The notes under the pieces: generated by a model
Seen by the model: the letters and a program-made list of their open reading frames with translations, nothing else
What the model was told of the DNA's origin: nothing
The model's database searches: none
Assembly (NCBI RefSeq): GCF_002564105.1
Contig: NZ_PDBX01000001.1
Span: forward strand, 3,968,001-4,032,000
Source of the DNA: Collimonas sp. PA-H2
GTDB lineage: Bacteria; Pseudomonadota; Gammaproteobacteria; Burkholderiales; Burkholderiaceae_D
Length of the DNA stretch: 64,000 bases
Direction of reading: 5' to 3'
In this document: piece by piece, positions 25,906 to 36,071 of the stretch
Layout: each line of letters begins with the position of its first letter
Numbering within the stretch: the first letter of the stretch is position 1
Program-made: the position numbers and the translations under genes

Positions 25906-26199
25906 ATGCAGAGATTCAATTCGACCAGCGAGCCAGTCATGAGCTGTAGCGCGACCTGTTGTCAACGAAGAGAAATGCATCCGCTTGCGGGGGTGTCGTT
26001 GCTGCGGAACGTGTCCGCGGAATTGCGGCGGACTGCGCGGCGTGTCGCCGGCTGGTGGCAAGGGCGCCTGGTGCCGGCACGACCGTTGCCGCGCCATTTA
26101 TCGACAGCACGCGATCTTAGCGACCACGTTCTGCGCGATATCGGCTATATCGACGCGCTGCCGCCGCGTGAAGCCGCGCACCGTGACAATTTCTATTGA
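25906..26199 (+). CDS. DUF1127 small protein
   Basis: A 97-residue basic protein whose end (LSDHVLRDIGYIDALPPREA) has the DUF1127/YjiS signature LxDHxLRDIG. Such proteins are small, often stress- or phosphate-related, and in some alphaproteobacteria interact with RNA-turnover factors. ATG 25906, eight bases after the exporter stop, is used; ATG 25939 and 25975 are also in frame. Low length makes the start uncertain, but the domain is clear. Confidence 0.75.
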   Translation: MQRFNSTSEPVMSCSATCCQRREMHPLAGVSLLRNVSAELRRTARRVAGWWQGRLVPARPLPRHLSTARDLSDHVLRDIGYIDALPPREAAHRDNFY

Positions 26200-26231
26200 G
26201 CCGCCTGTCAATGCCGCCTTGCATTCCTTTT

Positions 26232-27689
26232 TCAGAGCGCCGGCGGCCGCTGCGCGCTGGCCGGGCTGGCGGCGGCCACCTTCATGTCGCCGCCCAGGGC
26301 TTGATATAGCTTGACCTGGCTGTTGAGCAGATTGAGATTGTTGTCCGCCACGGCAATCTCGGCGGAGCGCAGGGTTTCCTGTCCATCGAGCCAGATCTTC
26401 AGCGTCACCGAACCGGCGCGGTAGCGTTCCTGGTACAGGCTTTCGATGCGCCGGGCCGCCGCCAGCGACTGTTCCAGCTTGAGGCCCTGGGCCTGGAACT
26501 GGCTGCGTGCGGACAGCGCGATTTCGACGTCGCGCAAAGCCTTGTAGAAAGTCTGGCGGAAGTCGACCGAGGCTTTTTCATAATCGATCTTCGAGACGGC
26601 GATGGTCAGCTGCATCTGGTTCCACTGCAGGAATGGAAAAATCAGGCTGGAGGCCAGCGTGCCTACCGGGTTTTGCAGCAGGTTTTGCAGACTGGTGCTG
26701 GTGCTGCCGAGGCTGCCGGTCAGGCTGAAGGTCGGGTAGTAGCCGGTGCGTATGGCGTCGGCGCTGGACAGCGTCTTGCGCAGCCGCAGTTCTGCTGCGC
26801 GCAAATCCGGCCGCCGCGCCAGCAGCTCTGCAGGCAGGCCGGCGTCGACCGCCGGCAGGGTCTCGGTGGCCAGCCGATAATGTTCGCTGCCCTCGGTTTC
26901 CGGCGGACCGTTGAACAGGATCGCCAGCGCGCTGCGGGTTTCAACCATGTCTTGCAGCAGCTGCGTATGGCTGGCCTGCTGCGACGCCAGCGAGCGCTCG
27001 GCTTCCAGCACTTCCAGCGAGGACACGGCGCCGGCTTCGTATTGCACGCGCACCAGCTGCAGGATCCTGGCGACATAGGCGATGCTTTGTTCGCTGAGGG
27101 CAATGCGCTGCTGCAGGTTGGCGATTTTCCAGTACAGGCCGGCAGTGGTGCCGATCAGCGACAAGGCCGCGCTATCGCGGTCTTCCGCCGTCGCCAGCGC
27201 CTCCCATTGGGCAGCGTCGCGCTGGCTGGCCAGCTTGCCCCACAGGTCCACTTCATAGGCGACGCTCGCGCTCAGCGACTGGCTGCGGCTGCTGACCGGT
27301 GCTCCGGGAAGGCCTGGCGGATTATTGGACGAACCGCCCAGGTTGCGGCTGTTGCTGGTGCTCAGGCTCAGCGAGACGGTTGGGTTGGTGTTAGCCAGGC
27401 CGGCTTGCAGCTGCGCCCGCCGCACCAGGATGGCGGCCGCCGCCAGGTCATTGTTGCGCGCCAGCGCCAGCTCGATCAATTGGTCCAGCTGCGGATCGTT
27501 GAAGTTGCGCCACCAGCGGTCGTGCAGGGTGGTGTCGCCGGCTGTCGGGACCGGCTGGTTTTGCCAGGCCGCTGGCGTGCTGAGCGCTTGCGGCTGGTAG
27601 GGCGTATGCATGGCGCTGCAGCCGGCCAGCAAGCTGGCGGCTAACAGGCCGAGGGTGGTGTGGGAGTAGCGCATGGGGATAGGTTTCAT
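26232..27689 (-). CDS. outer-membrane efflux lipoprotein, NodT/OprM family
   Basis: A 485-residue TolC-like channel with a lipoprotein signal ([10 protein letters not shown], Cys about residue 22) and two OEP repeats ([39 protein letters not shown]). The ATG 27689 overlaps the macB stop by four bases (ATGA), so it is the outer-membrane part of the MacAB system; ATG 27674 is an alternative. Together they export macrolides, peptides or other amphiphiles from the periplasm. Confidence 0.9.
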   Translation of the reverse strand: MKPIPMRYSHTTLGLLAASLLAGCSAMHTPYQPQALSTPAAWQNQPVPTAGDTTLHDRWWRNFNDPQLDQLIELALARNNDLAAAAILVRRAQLQAGLANTNPTVSLSLSTSNSRNLGGSSNNPPGLPGAPVSSRSQSLSASVAYEVDLWGKLASQRDAAQWEALATAEDRDSAALSLIGTTAGLYWKIANLQQRIALSEQSIAYVARILQLVRVQYEAGAVSSLEVLEAERSLASQQASHTQLLQDMVETRSALAILFNGPPETEGSEHYRLATETLPAVDAGLPAELLARRPDLRAAELRLRKTLSSADAIRTGYYPTFSLTGSLGSTSTSLQNLLQNPVGTLASSLIFPFLQWNQMQLTIAVSKIDYEKASVDFRQTFYKALRDVEIALSARSQFQAQGLKLEQSLAAARRIESLYQERYRAGSVTLKIWLDGQETLRSAEIAVADNNLNLLNSQVKLYQALGGDMKVAAASPASAQRPPAL

Positions 27690-29662
27690 TCTCGTGCGAG
27701 GGCCTCGACCGGATCCAGGCGGGCCGCGTTGCGGGCGGGTAGAAATCCGAAGATGATGCCGATCAGGGTGGAACAGGTACAGGCAACCACGATGGAAGTG
27801 AGCGAATAGTGCATCTGGAAACTGCCGCCGAAGCTGGCGAACAGCACGCCGATGCCGAGCGCCAAGCCGATGCCGAGCACACCGCCCAGCAGGCAGACCA
27901 GCACCGCTTCGATCAGGAACTGCCGCATGATGTCGCCCTGCCGCGCGCCGACCGCCATGCGCACGCCGATTTCCTGGATCCGTTCGGTGACCGAGACCAG
28001 CATGATGTTCATCACGCCGATGCCGCCTACCGCCAGCGAGATCAGGGCGATCATCGACACCAGCAGGGTCATGGTGCGGGTGGTCGATTCGATCGTCTTG
28101 CGGATGCTGTCGCTGTTCAGGATGTAGAAATCCTTGCTGCCATGGCGCTGGGTGAGCAGTTTGACGATGCTTTGCTCGGCGGCGGCAGGAGAGGCGGCAT
28201 CGTTGATGCGCACCGCGATCGACTGCAGGGAAGACTGGCCGATGATGCGCTTCTGTGCGGTGGTATAGGGCACCCACAAGGTCAGGCTGCTGCCGCCACC
28301 GCCGAAGGAATTTCTTTCCTTCTTGGCGACGCCGATGACGCGGCTGGGTATGTTCCCCAGCATCAGTACCTGGCCGATAGGATCGCCGCCGCTGCCGAAC
28401 AGCTTCTGGCGCGTATTGTGATCGATCACCACTTCCTGCAACTGATGGCGGATGCTGTCCGGCGTGAAGGTCCTGCCTTCCGCCATCTGTATCCCGTACA
28501 CGCGGAAATGCTGGTCGCCGACGCCTTGCAGCGAGGCGCTCACCGAGATGTTCCGGTAGCGCACCGTGGCCGCCGTGGTGACGCCGGGCGTGGCGCTGTC
28601 GGCATACGGCTGCTGCGCCAGCACATCGGCATCGGCCGACACCAGGGTGCGCAGCGCGGACGCCTTTTCGTCGCCCCAGTCCTTGCCGGGATAGATCGTG
28701 ATGTTGTTGGTGCCGAGGAAGCTGATGTCTTTCAGGATCTGGCGGCGCGAACCTTCGCCCAGCGCCACCACCGACACCACCGAGGCGATGCCGATGATAA
28801 TCCCCAGCATGGTGAGGAAACTGCGCAGCCGGTGCGAACGCATGGCCAGCAAAGCCATGCGGCAGGCTTCGACCAGGCTGGCGCCGGTGGCGCGCCAGGA
28901 CGACTCTTGCTGCAGGCCGATCTGCGGCCGGCTTGCGTTTGCTGCGGCAGCCGGCGCCGGGATGCTGCCGCCGCTCTTGCTAGGACGGTCGGCGATGATT
29001 GCGCCATCGCTGATCTCGATGATGCGTTGCGCATACCCGGCCACGTGCATGTCGTGCGTGACGATGATCACGGTATGGCCTTCGGCATGCAGTTCCTGCA
29101 GGATCTTGATGACTTCCTGGCCGCTGTGGCTGTCGAGGGCGCCGGTCGGTTCGTCGGCCAGTATCACCTGGCCGCCGTTCATCAGCGAGCGGGCGATGCT
29201 GACGCGTTGCTGCTGGCCGCCGGACAGCTGGCTGGGGCGGTGGTGGGTACGGTTAGCCAGGCCCAGGCGCGCCAGCAATTCATGGGCGCGCTGCTTGCGC
29301 GCCGCCGCCGGCTTGCCGGCATAGATCGCCGGGATTTCGACATTGCTGGCGGCGTCCAGATCCGGCAGCAGATGATAGCGCTGGAAAATGAAGCCGAAAT
29401 GCTCGCGCCGCAGCTGCGCCAGCGCATCCGGCTGCATCTCGCCGGTAGCCTGGCCGGCGACATGATAGCTGCCGCTGCTGGGCCGATCGAGACAGCCGAG
29501 GATATTCATCAGCGTCGACTTGCCCGAGCCGGAAGGGCCGACCAGCGCCACCATTTCACCGGCGGCGATCTTCAGGTTGATATTGTTAAGGACGGTGACG
29601 GTTTCTTCGCCGGATGGAAAGCGCCGGTACAGTCCGCTCAGTTCTAGCAGGGCTGATTCCAT
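27686..29662 (-). CDS. macB: MacB-type ABC exporter (ATPase-permease fusion)
   Basis: A 658-residue protein. The N-terminal ATPase (1-230) has Walker A GPSGSGKS, signature LSGGQQQR and Walker [14 protein letters not shown] four-helix FtsX/MacB membrane part follows, with helix 1 near 270-295 ([20 protein letters not shown]), a large periplasmic domain, and three C-terminal helices ([20 protein letters not shown]). It works as a mechanotransmission pump with MacA and the outer-membrane channel. It starts two bases after the macA stop. Confidence 0.94.
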   Translation of the reverse strand: MESALLELSGLYRRFPSGEETVTVLNNINLKIAAGEMVALVGPSGSGKSTLMNILGCLDRPSSGSYHVAGQATGEMQPDALAQLRREHFGFIFQRYHLLPDLDAASNVEIPAIYAGKPAAARKQRAHELLARLGLANRTHHRPSQLSGGQQQRVSIARSLMNGGQVILADEPTGALDSHSGQEVIKILQELHAEGHTVIIVTHDMHVAGYAQRIIEISDGAIIADRPSKSGGSIPAPAAAANASRPQIGLQQESSWRATGASLVEACRMALLAMRSHRLRSFLTMLGIIIGIASVVSVVALGEGSRRQILKDISFLGTNNITIYPGKDWGDEKASALRTLVSADADVLAQQPYADSATPGVTTAATVRYRNISVSASLQGVGDQHFRVYGIQMAEGRTFTPDSIRHQLQEVVIDHNTRQKLFGSGGDPIGQVLMLGNIPSRVIGVAKKERNSFGGGGSSLTLWVPYTTAQKRIIGQSSLQSIAVRINDAASPAAAEQSIVKLLTQRHGSKDFYILNSDSIRKTIESTTRTMTLLVSMIALISLAVGGIGVMNIMLVSVTERIQEIGVRMAVGARQGDIMRQFLIEAVLVCLLGGVLGIGLALGIGVLFASFGGSFQMHYSLTSIVVACTCSTLIGIIFGFLPARNAARLDPVEALARE

Positions 29663-29664
29663 GC

Positions 29665-30858
29665 TCAGCCCGCGATCATGACGCTTTGTTCGGCCGCGGG
29701 TGCGCCGTCGGCTTCACCGATGACGACTTTTTCTCCCGCCTTGAGGCCATCCAGTACCTGCGCCTGGACATTGTTGATGCCGATCCGCACCTGGCGCGTG
29801 GCTACCGTGTGCTTGCCATCCTTGGTCTGCAGCACCTTGACCTGATAGCGGCCGTCCTTGCCGCGTTCGCCCAGCGCGGTCGAGGGAATCATCAATGCGC
29901 CCTTGGCTTCGTTAAGGACGATGGAGACCTGCGCCGTCATCGAAATGCGCAGCTTGCTGTCGGGATTGGGGACGTCGAACAGAGCGTTGTAGTACACCGG
30001 CGCCGCGGTCGCATTAGTCTTGCTTTTGTCTGTGCCGTCGCTGCTGATCGAATCCGGCGCCGGATCGACGCTGCGCAGGGTGCCGTTGTAGCGGTGGTCG
30101 GGATCGCCCAGGATGGTGAAGAAGGCCAGCTGCTGTGGCTTGACGCGGATGACGTCGGCTTCCGACACCAGCGCTTTCACGGTCATGGTTTTCAGTTCGG
30201 CCAGGATGATGATGGTCGGCGCCAGCTGGGCGGAGTTGACGGTTTGCCCTTCCTTGGTGACGATAGACACCACCTTGCCATCCATCGGTGCGGTGATCTT
30301 GGTGTAGCCCAGGTTCAGCATGGCGGTGTTGACGGTGATCTTGGCCTGTTCGATCTGCGCGTTGAGCGCATCGATATCGGCCAGGGTCGTTTGCAGCGTG
30401 GCTTGCGCGCTTTCATAGCTCTCGCGCGAACCGGCGTCGCCCGCCAGCAAGCGCTGCTGGCGCGCAAAATTCAGGCGCGCCTGCGCCAGGCTGGCCTGTT
30501 TGGAACGTAGCTGGGCGCGCACCTGGTTCAGCCCCGCCTGCGCGTTTTGCAGCGCATTTTGCTGCGTCAGCGAATCGATCTCGGCCACCAGCTGGCCCTT
30601 CTTCACCTCCTGGCCCAGCATCACCTTCAGCGATTTCAGCTGGCCGGATACCTGGGCGCCAACATTCACCTGCTGCAAAGCTTCCAGCGAACCGCTGGCC
30701 AACACAGTGTCCTGGATGTCGCCGGTGGTGACCGGTGCGGTGAGATATTGCGGTTCTTTGCTAGCGGAAAAGAAATGTCGGTAGAGACCGAATGCAAGCA
30801 GTAAAAGTAGCCCTGCAGAAACAATATAGGTCAGGGGTTTGTTTTTCAATAAACGCAT
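29665..30858 (-). CDS. macA: MacA-type periplasmic adaptor protein
   Basis: A 397-residue membrane-fusion protein with one N-terminal anchor ([15 protein letters not shown]), lipoyl halves ([31 protein letters not shown]), an alpha-helical hairpin (about 100-190) and C-terminal beta-barrel domains. ATG 30858 gives the standard short cytoplasmic tail. It is the first gene of the macA-macB-channel operon; no regulator is adjacent. Confidence 0.92.
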   Translation of the reverse strand: MRLLKNKPLTYIVSAGLLLLLAFGLYRHFFSASKEPQYLTAPVTTGDIQDTVLASGSLEALQQVNVGAQVSGQLKSLKVMLGQEVKKGQLVAEIDSLTQQNALQNAQAGLNQVRAQLRSKQASLAQARLNFARQQRLLAGDAGSRESYESAQATLQTTLADIDALNAQIEQAKITVNTAMLNLGYTKITAPMDGKVVSIVTKEGQTVNSAQLAPTIIILAELKTMTVKALVSEADVIRVKPQQLAFFTILGDPDHRYNGTLRSVDPAPDSISSDGTDKSKTNATAAPVYYNALFDVPNPDSKLRISMTAQVSIVLNEAKGALMIPSTALGERGKDGRYQVKVLQTKDGKHTVATRQVRIGINNVQAQVLDGLKAGEKVVIGEADGAPAAEQSVMIAG

Positions 30859-31039
30859 GATGGGAGTCCACGAATTGCCGGATCGCCATGTTCTGCCATT
30901 CAAATCGAGATGATGAAATAAAGAATAGAGAAAATGGCACGATGTTGCATCTCGGCATCCCGGTTCCAGCCGTTGCTCCAATGCGGCTAGCGCATTGCGC
31001 ATGGCTGTGCATCAGAAGCCGTACCGGCGCATAAGTTCC

Positions 31040-31056
31040 CTTGCAATGAGTGCAAG
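31040..31056. promoter_or_regulatory. short palindrome upstream of the CodA-like gene
   Basis: CTTGCA-ATGAG-TGCAAG is a 6+6 inverted repeat about 100 bases before the amidohydrolase ATG, within the 294-base divergent region shared with macA. It could be an operator of either gene. No regulator is assigned. Confidence 0.35.
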
Positions 31057-31152
31057 TCGGCGGTTGTCAGCGCGTTTCCTTTGCCGTTACTATGGGTTCA
31101 CGCCACGCTGGCAACGTACCGGCTGTCGTGTATCTCATTAAAGAGGATGCTT

Positions 31153-32430
31153 ATGGATCTGCTTATTCGTAATGCCTCGCTGCCGAACGGCAGGACTGGG
31201 GTCGATATCGCTATTGCCGGCGGCCGCATCAATGCAGTGGGCGTGGCGCTAGCGGTCGACGCCGCGCAGGAAATCGATGCCGGCGGCAACCTGGTGACGC
31301 CGCCGTTTGTCGATGCCCATTTTCATATGGATGCCACGCTCAGTTACGGCCTGCCGCGCGTCAACAGCTCCGGCACGCTGCTGGAAGGGATCGCGCTGTG
31401 GGGTGAACTGAAGCCGATGCTGACGCAGGAAGCACTGGTGGCGCGCGCCATGCAGTATTGCGACTGGGCGGTGGCGCGCGGTTTGCTGGCGATCCGTTCG
31501 CATGTCGATATCTGCGACGACCGCCTGCTGGCGGTGGAGGCGCTGCTGCATGTCAAGCGCCGGGTGGCGCCATACCTCGATCTGCAGCTGGTGGCGTTTC
31601 CGCAGGACGGTTTGCTGCGCAGCCCGAATGCGTTCGCCAACCTGAAACGGGCCATCGCCATGGGCGTCGACGTGGTCGGCGGCATTCCGCATTTCGAGCG
31701 CACCATGGCCGAGGGCGCCGAGTCGATCAAGCTGCTGTGCGAGTTCGCCGCCGAAAAAGGGCTGCGCGTCGACATGCATTGCGACGAATCGGACGACCCC
31801 ATGTCGCGCCATATCGAAACCCTGGCCTTTCATACGCGGCGGCTGGGGCTGCACGGCCTGGTGGCGGGATCGCACCTGACCTCGATGCATTCGATGGATA
31901 ATTATTACGTCAGCAAGCTGCTGCCGCTGATCCGCGAAGCGGGCGTGGCGGCGATCGCCAATCCGCTCATCAACATCACCTTGCAGGGGCGCCACGACAC
32001 TTACCCGAAACGCCGCGGCATGACCCGCGTGCCGGAAATGCTGGAGGCTGGCATCGACGTCGCCTTTGGCCATGATTGCGTGATGGATCCCTGGTACAGC
32101 CTGGGATCGGGTGACATGCTGGAGGTGGCGCACATGGGCTTGCATGTGGCGCAGATGACCGGGCAGGAGGCGATGCACGCCTGCTTCATGGCGGTGACGG
32201 AAACCCCGGCGCGCATACTCGGCCTCGGCGGCTATGGCTTGACCCCGGGCTGCAATGCCGACCTGGTGGTGCTGGACGCTGGCTGTACGGTGGAGGCGAT
32301 CAGGCTGCGCGCCGGCCGGCGTTATGTGATCCGGCGCGGCAAGGTGATCAGCCAGTCGCCGGCGGCGCAGGCCACCCTGAGCTTGCCGGGCCGGCCGGCG
32401 GCGCTCGATTTCCGCCTGCATTCCGCCTGA
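31153..32430 (+). CDS. cytosine-deaminase-like amidohydrolase
   Basis: A 425-residue amidohydrolase of the CodA group. Metal-ligand motifs: DAHFHMDAT (about residue 56), HCDESDD with the catalytic Glu, HLTSMHSM, and FGHDCVMDPWYSLGSGDMLE, which closely follows the CodA motif. The fold spans normal length. The family also includes isopropylammelide and creatinine-related deaminases, so the substrate is not settled; its place inside a betaine block leaves room for an N-methyl or creatinine-like compound. ATG 31153 with AAGAGG upstream. Confidence 0.8.
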   Translation: MDLLIRNASLPNGRTGVDIAIAGGRINAVGVALAVDAAQEIDAGGNLVTPPFVDAHFHMDATLSYGLPRVNSSGTLLEGIALWGELKPMLTQEALVARAMQYCDWAVARGLLAIRSHVDICDDRLLAVEALLHVKRRVAPYLDLQLVAFPQDGLLRSPNAFANLKRAIAMGVDVVGGIPHFERTMAEGAESIKLLCEFAAEKGLRVDMHCDESDDPMSRHIETLAFHTRRLGLHGLVAGSHLTSMHSMDNYYVSKLLPLIREAGVAAIANPLINITLQGRHDTYPKRRGMTRVPEMLEAGIDVAFGHDCVMDPWYSLGSGDMLEVAHMGLHVAQMTGQEAMHACFMAVTETPARILGLGGYGLTPGCNADLVVLDAGCTVEAIRLRAGRRYVIRRGKVISQSPAAQATLSLPGRPAALDFRLHSA

Positions 32431-32449
32431 CCGGAAAACCGTCAGGCGG
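32423..32449. terminator. hairpin between convergent amidohydrolase and porin genes
   Basis: CCGCCTGAC pairs with GTCAGGCGG across the amidohydrolase stop. It has no T run, so it may be only a weak bidirectional terminator. Confidence 0.5.
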
Positions 32450-32455
32450 CCTTGC

Positions 32456-33319
32456 TTAGAAAGTCTTGGTCAAGGACAGCACCAGCGTAGTGGCCAACGG
32501 ATTTGAGACATCTGCCACTCCGGCCGAATTCAGCACGCCGGTGGTGTAGCGATCGTAGACGCCGTTCTTGCCCCAGCCCTTGGTGACCGCACCGGTTACC
32601 GACCAGCCGCCGTCGAAGGACTTACTCAGCGCCACTTTGCCGTCCTGGAAGCTATAGGCGGAAAAATTCCTTACCCGCTCGTTACCGTAATGCAGCAGCA
32701 GGCTGTAACCGCTGCCGAGATCGAAAGTGCCGTTCAGGTCGAGATAGCCGGAGCCGCGGCTGTGCTGGCCGTTGCCTATGCCCAGCGTGGCGCTGTTATA
32801 GCCGAAATAGTCCGGCGTGTAGGTCAGCCAGTACTTGACGTTGAACCATTTATAGGTGAGCGAGGCCACCGCTTCGCCATAGTTGTACTTGGTGTGGGCA
32901 AACGATATTTCAGCGCCAGGGTAGACGTAGTAGTAGATCTGCCCGGTGTAAGTCAGGTCGCCAGCGCTGCCGGTGTAGCCGCCATACAAATCCCACTCGA
33001 CCGAACCGTTTTCGATGAAATGATCGCTCACGCTAGACATCCAGGTGCCGGCAAACAGGCCGCTCGGATGGACATAGTCGACGCCGCCCTGTATCGCCGG
33101 CTTGCCCCAGGTCTGGCGGAAACCGCGCGAGACATATTGCGATGCGATCGTGACGTTGGCGGTGAACGGCGATGCCGGAGCGACGGCGGGCGCCGCAGCC
33201 GGCGCCGCAGCAGCACCGGCGCTGTCGCTAGTCTGGGCCAGCGCCGGCAGGTGCAAGGCGCATGCCATCAGCGCCGCCAGCCATGAGTACATCGTGATTC
33301 TGTTGAATTTCTGAAACAT
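32456..33319 (-). CDS. TorF-family outer-membrane protein (putative porin)
   Basis: A 287-residue exported protein: signal peptide (LAALMACALHLPALAQ), a short Ala/Pro linker, then a beta-rich barrel (TIASQYVSRGFRQTWGKPAIQGG, typical of the Gcw_chp/TorF family) ending in terminal Phe (SLTKTF). It probably forms a small outer-membrane channel. It is divergent from choV, and a predicted operator on its own strand lies at 33520-33561, which suggests it admits choline or betaine. Start ATG 33319 with AGGGAG upstream. Confidence 0.85.
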   Translation of the reverse strand: MFQKFNRITMYSWLAALMACALHLPALAQTSDSAGAAAAPAAAPAVAPASPFTANVTIASQYVSRGFRQTWGKPAIQGGVDYVHPSGLFAGTWMSSVSDHFIENGSVEWDLYGGYTGSAGDLTYTGQIYYYVYPGAEISFAHTKYNYGEAVASLTYKWFNVKYWLTYTPDYFGYNSATLGIGNGQHSRGSGYLDLNGTFDLGSGYSLLLHYGNERVRNFSAYSFQDGKVALSKSFDGGWSVTGAVTKGWGKNGVYDRYTTGVLNSAGVADVSNPLATTLVLSLTKTF

Positions 33320-33519
33320 GTCTACTGCTCCCTTTGAATGTGTTTCCATTTTGATATCAATCGCATTTTATGACGATTGCCGGCGATTGCTGCAAACAGA
33401 AAACGAGACTGCATGGATGCGGCGGCAGTCGAACAGCTGCCGTGCCGGTGCGGTAATGCGCGCCAGGTTGCTGTGTGAGGCGATTACCTGCGGATAATTA
33501 TTGTCCCGGTGTCCAAACG

Positions 33520-33561
33520 CAACTCCTCGCAATTGCGACTAAAAATGATGGAATTGCGACA
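33520..33561 (-). promoter_or_regulatory. predicted GlxA-type operator facing the porin gene
   Basis: On the minus strand TGTCGC-N8-CA-N5 (33561-33541) is followed by AGTCGC-N8-GG-N5 (33540-33520), again with a 21-base period. On the plus strand it appears as two AATTGCGAC direct repeats. It is the weakest of the five in the AA positions. Confidence 0.45.
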
Positions 33562-33639
33562 GCTGCGGATACCGTCGGGCATCACTAGTCATGGCACGAC
33601 ACGTGCTTCGTCGTTTTTGAATAAGTGCTTGTCGTAAAT

Positions 33640-33681
33640 CGTCATTCGGTCAAAGACCTTTGTCGCGACTATGTGATTAAC
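33640..33681 (+). promoter_or_regulatory. predicted GlxA-type operator of choVW
   Basis: CGTCAT-N8-AG-N5 (33640-33660) followed by TGTCGC-N8-GA-N5 (33661-33681), with a 21-base period, about 215 bases before the choV ATG. Confidence 0.5.
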
Positions 33682-33896
33682 GCTGGACGAAGTTTTCCGT
33701 GAATTTCCCGCGATCGTGACGGTCGCGCGATGTCGCTGCTGCTTGTCTTTCCTGCTGTGCTGCACATACACTCTGCAGCAGTGGATTTCAAACAAGCGGG
33801 CAATGACCGTCAGGCTAGACCCGCACGCTAGCGATACGTTGCAGCAAGGCATTGTCCCGGCAGCAACTGGTTGCATGCACTATCAGGAGACAGGTA

Positions 33897-35087
33897 ATGA
33901 AGTCTGCAAAAGTAGTGGTCGACCGTTTGTACAAGGTCTTCGGCAACAATCCGCAACTGGCCTTGAGCATGCTCGAAAAAGGGCACTCCAAGGACAAGAT
34001 ATTTGCCGAAACCGGACAGGTGGTTGGCGTCCACAACGTTTCCTTCGAGGTGCAGGAGGGCGAGATCTTTGTCTTGATGGGGCTGTCTGGCTCCGGCAAG
34101 TCGACCCTGATCCGCCTCATCAACCGCCTGGTCGATCCGAGCGCCGGCAATGTCCTGGTGGATGGCCAGAACGTGGCGCAGATGACGAATTCGCAATTGA
34201 TCAAGCTGCGCCGGCGCGACATGAGCATGGTGTTCCAGTCGTTCGCGCTGATGCCGCACCGCACCGTGCTGTCGAATGCCGCCTTCGGCCTGGAAGTGGC
34301 CGGCACCGGAAAAAAGGAGCGCGAGCGGCGCACCATGACGGTACTGGAACAAGTCGGCCTGGCATCGTTCGCCGCCAAGCTGCCGTGCGAACTGTCGGGC
34401 GGCATGCAGCAGCGCGTCGGCCTGGCGCGCGCGCTGGCGGTCAATCCGTCGCTGATGATCATGGACGAAGCCTTCTCCGCGCTCGATCCGCTCAAGCGCA
34501 AGGAAATGCAGGATGTGCTGCTGGATTTGCAAAAGGAACAACGGCGCACCATCATTTTCGTGTCGCACGACCTGGAAGAAGCGCTGCGCATCGGCAGCCG
34601 CATCGCCATCATGGAAGGCGGCCGGCTGGTGCAGGTCGGCACCGCCCAGGAAATCATCGACAACCCGGCTGAAGAATATGTGCGCGCCTTCTTCGATGGC
34701 GTCGACACCAACCGCTACCTGACCGCCGGCGACCTGATGCAAGCCAACGCCGTGCCGCTGGTGGCTTCCGCCAGCGAACTGCATGCCAATGGCGACCTGT
34801 ATGCCAGCAGTCGATCCGACTATGCCTTCGTGGTGGATGGCGCGCGCAAGGTGCAGGGCATCGTCGCCACTCGCCGCCACGCCGACGCCGACGGCAATCC
34901 CCAGGCCGGCGCCATGGACCAGATCGAGGTGATCCATCACCGCAGCAACCTGGAAGACGTGATGGACAAGCTGATCAACAGCCGCTCGCCGTTGCCGGTA
35001 GTGGATGGCGATGGCTGCTATTGCGGCGCGATCAGCCAGGCCATGGTTCTCAAAGCTTTGTCTACATCCCGAGGTTCGCATGTCTGA
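33897..35087 (+). CDS. choV: choline/glycine betaine ABC transporter ATPase
   Basis: A 396-residue ATPase of the ProV/ChoV type. Walker A is GLSGSGKST, signature LSGGMQQRVG, Walker B LMIMDEAFSALD and H-loop FVSHDLEEA. The C-terminal 110 residues contain a CBS-like region (NSRSPLPVVDGDGCY), as in osmotically sensitive homologues. The start is ATG 33897 with AGGAGACAGG upstream. It overlaps the permease gene by eight bases. Confidence 0.9.
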   Translation: MKSAKVVVDRLYKVFGNNPQLALSMLEKGHSKDKIFAETGQVVGVHNVSFEVQEGEIFVLMGLSGSGKSTLIRLINRLVDPSAGNVLVDGQNVAQMTNSQLIKLRRRDMSMVFQSFALMPHRTVLSNAAFGLEVAGTGKKERERRTMTVLEQVGLASFAAKLPCELSGGMQQRVGLARALAVNPSLMIMDEAFSALDPLKRKEMQDVLLDLQKEQRRTIIFVSHDLEEALRIGSRIAIMEGGRLVQVGTAQEIIDNPAEEYVRAFFDGVDTNRYLTAGDLMQANAVPLVASASELHANGDLYASSRSDYAFVVDGARKVQGIVATRRHADADGNPQAGAMDQIEVIHHRSNLEDVMDKLINSRSPLPVVDGDGCYCGAISQAMVLKALSTSRGSHV

Positions 35088-35976
35088 GCATCTTCCTTTG
35101 GGGCGCTGGGTCGACCAGTTCGTCCATTACATACTCGATAAGCACGGCAACAGCTTCGACAGCTTCGGCAACGCCATCAGCTGGTTTGCCGAATCCATAG
35201 AACACGGCTTGCAAGTGCTGCCGCTGTGGCTGCTGATGGGCTTTTTCATCGTGCTCGGCGTCTGGCGCGTCGGCTTCAAGTTTGCGCTGTTCACCGTGGT
35301 GTCTTTCTTCGTGATCTACAACACCGGCTTCTGGGACCAGACCATCGTCACCCTGGGGCTGACCATTTCTTCCACCCTGATCAGCCTGGCGCTGGGGATT
35401 CCGGTCGGCGTCTGGGCCGCCAAGAGCAAGCGGGTGGCGATGATCGTGCGCCCCATCCTCGACCTGATGCAGACCATGCCGGCCTTCGTCTACCTGATTC
35501 CGGCCGCCATGATGTTTGGCCTGGGGCGGGTGCCGGGCATCATTTCCACCGTGATTTTTGCGATGCCGCCGGCGGTGCGCCTGACCGCGCTCGGCATCCG
35601 CCAGGTCAACAATGAAATCGTCGAAGCCGGCCAGGCCTTCGGCTGCACCAGCTGGCAGCTGCTGTACAAGGTGCAGTTCCCGAACGCCTTGCCGTCGATC
35701 ATGGCGGGCATCAACCAGACCATCATGATGGCCTTGTCGATGGTGATCATCGCCTCGATGGTGGGCGCGGGTGGGCTCGGCAACGACGTGCTGGCCAGCA
35801 TCCAGCGGCTGGACATCGGCCTCGGTTTTGAAAGCGGACTGAGCGTGGTGCTGCTGGCGATCATCCTGGACCGTATCACCGAAAGTTTCGGCCGCACGCC
35901 GGAAGCCGGCAAGGTGCAGCGTTTTTTCCGGCTGCGCAAATGGTTTCGCAAGAGTCCGGCGCTGGCCACCAGCTAG
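35080..35976 (+). CDS. choW: choline/glycine betaine ABC transporter permease
   Basis: A 298-residue inner-membrane permease of the ProW/ChoW type with about six helices. The EAA loop is EAGQAFGCTSWQLLYKVQFP, followed by GINQTIMMALSMVIIASMVG, the family's best conserved segment. ATG 35080 lies inside the last codons of choV, so translation is coupled. It pairs with ChoV and with the binding protein ChoX encoded at 37338. Confidence 0.9.
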   Translation: MSEHLPLGRWVDQFVHYILDKHGNSFDSFGNAISWFAESIEHGLQVLPLWLLMGFFIVLGVWRVGFKFALFTVVSFFVIYNTGFWDQTIVTLGLTISSTLISLALGIPVGVWAAKSKRVAMIVRPILDLMQTMPAFVYLIPAAMMFGLGRVPGIISTVIFAMPPAVRLTALGIRQVNNEIVEAGQAFGCTSWQLLYKVQFPNALPSIMAGINQTIMMALSMVIIASMVGAGGLGNDVLASIQRLDIGLGFESGLSVVLLAIILDRITESFGRTPEAGKVQRFFRLRKWFRKSPALATS

Positions 35977-36071
35977 CCGGCCGGCAGAAGCATTAAGCGA
36001 TTTGAGCAAGATTGCAGCAACGTGATCCGGGCGCTGGAAGTCCAGCGCCGGTAGCCATAGATGGAGGCAGG

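Larger units (their letters stand above)
33320..33896. other. 577-base divergent regulatory region between porin and choV
   Basis: No gene is seen. It contains two predicted tandem operators in opposite orientations, one facing each flanking gene (33520-33561 minus, 33640-33681 plus). The short open frames inside lack start signals and family features. Confidence 0.6.

Noticed and set aside
25255..26199. 314-codon frame reading through the LysE gene into the DUF1127 gene
   Set aside because: The first two thirds are an out-of-frame reading of lysE; only the last 97 codons (from 25906) show a family signature.
27809..29647. 612-codon plus-strand frame opposite macB
   Set aside because: Antisense shadow; composition typical of reversed GC-rich coding DNA.
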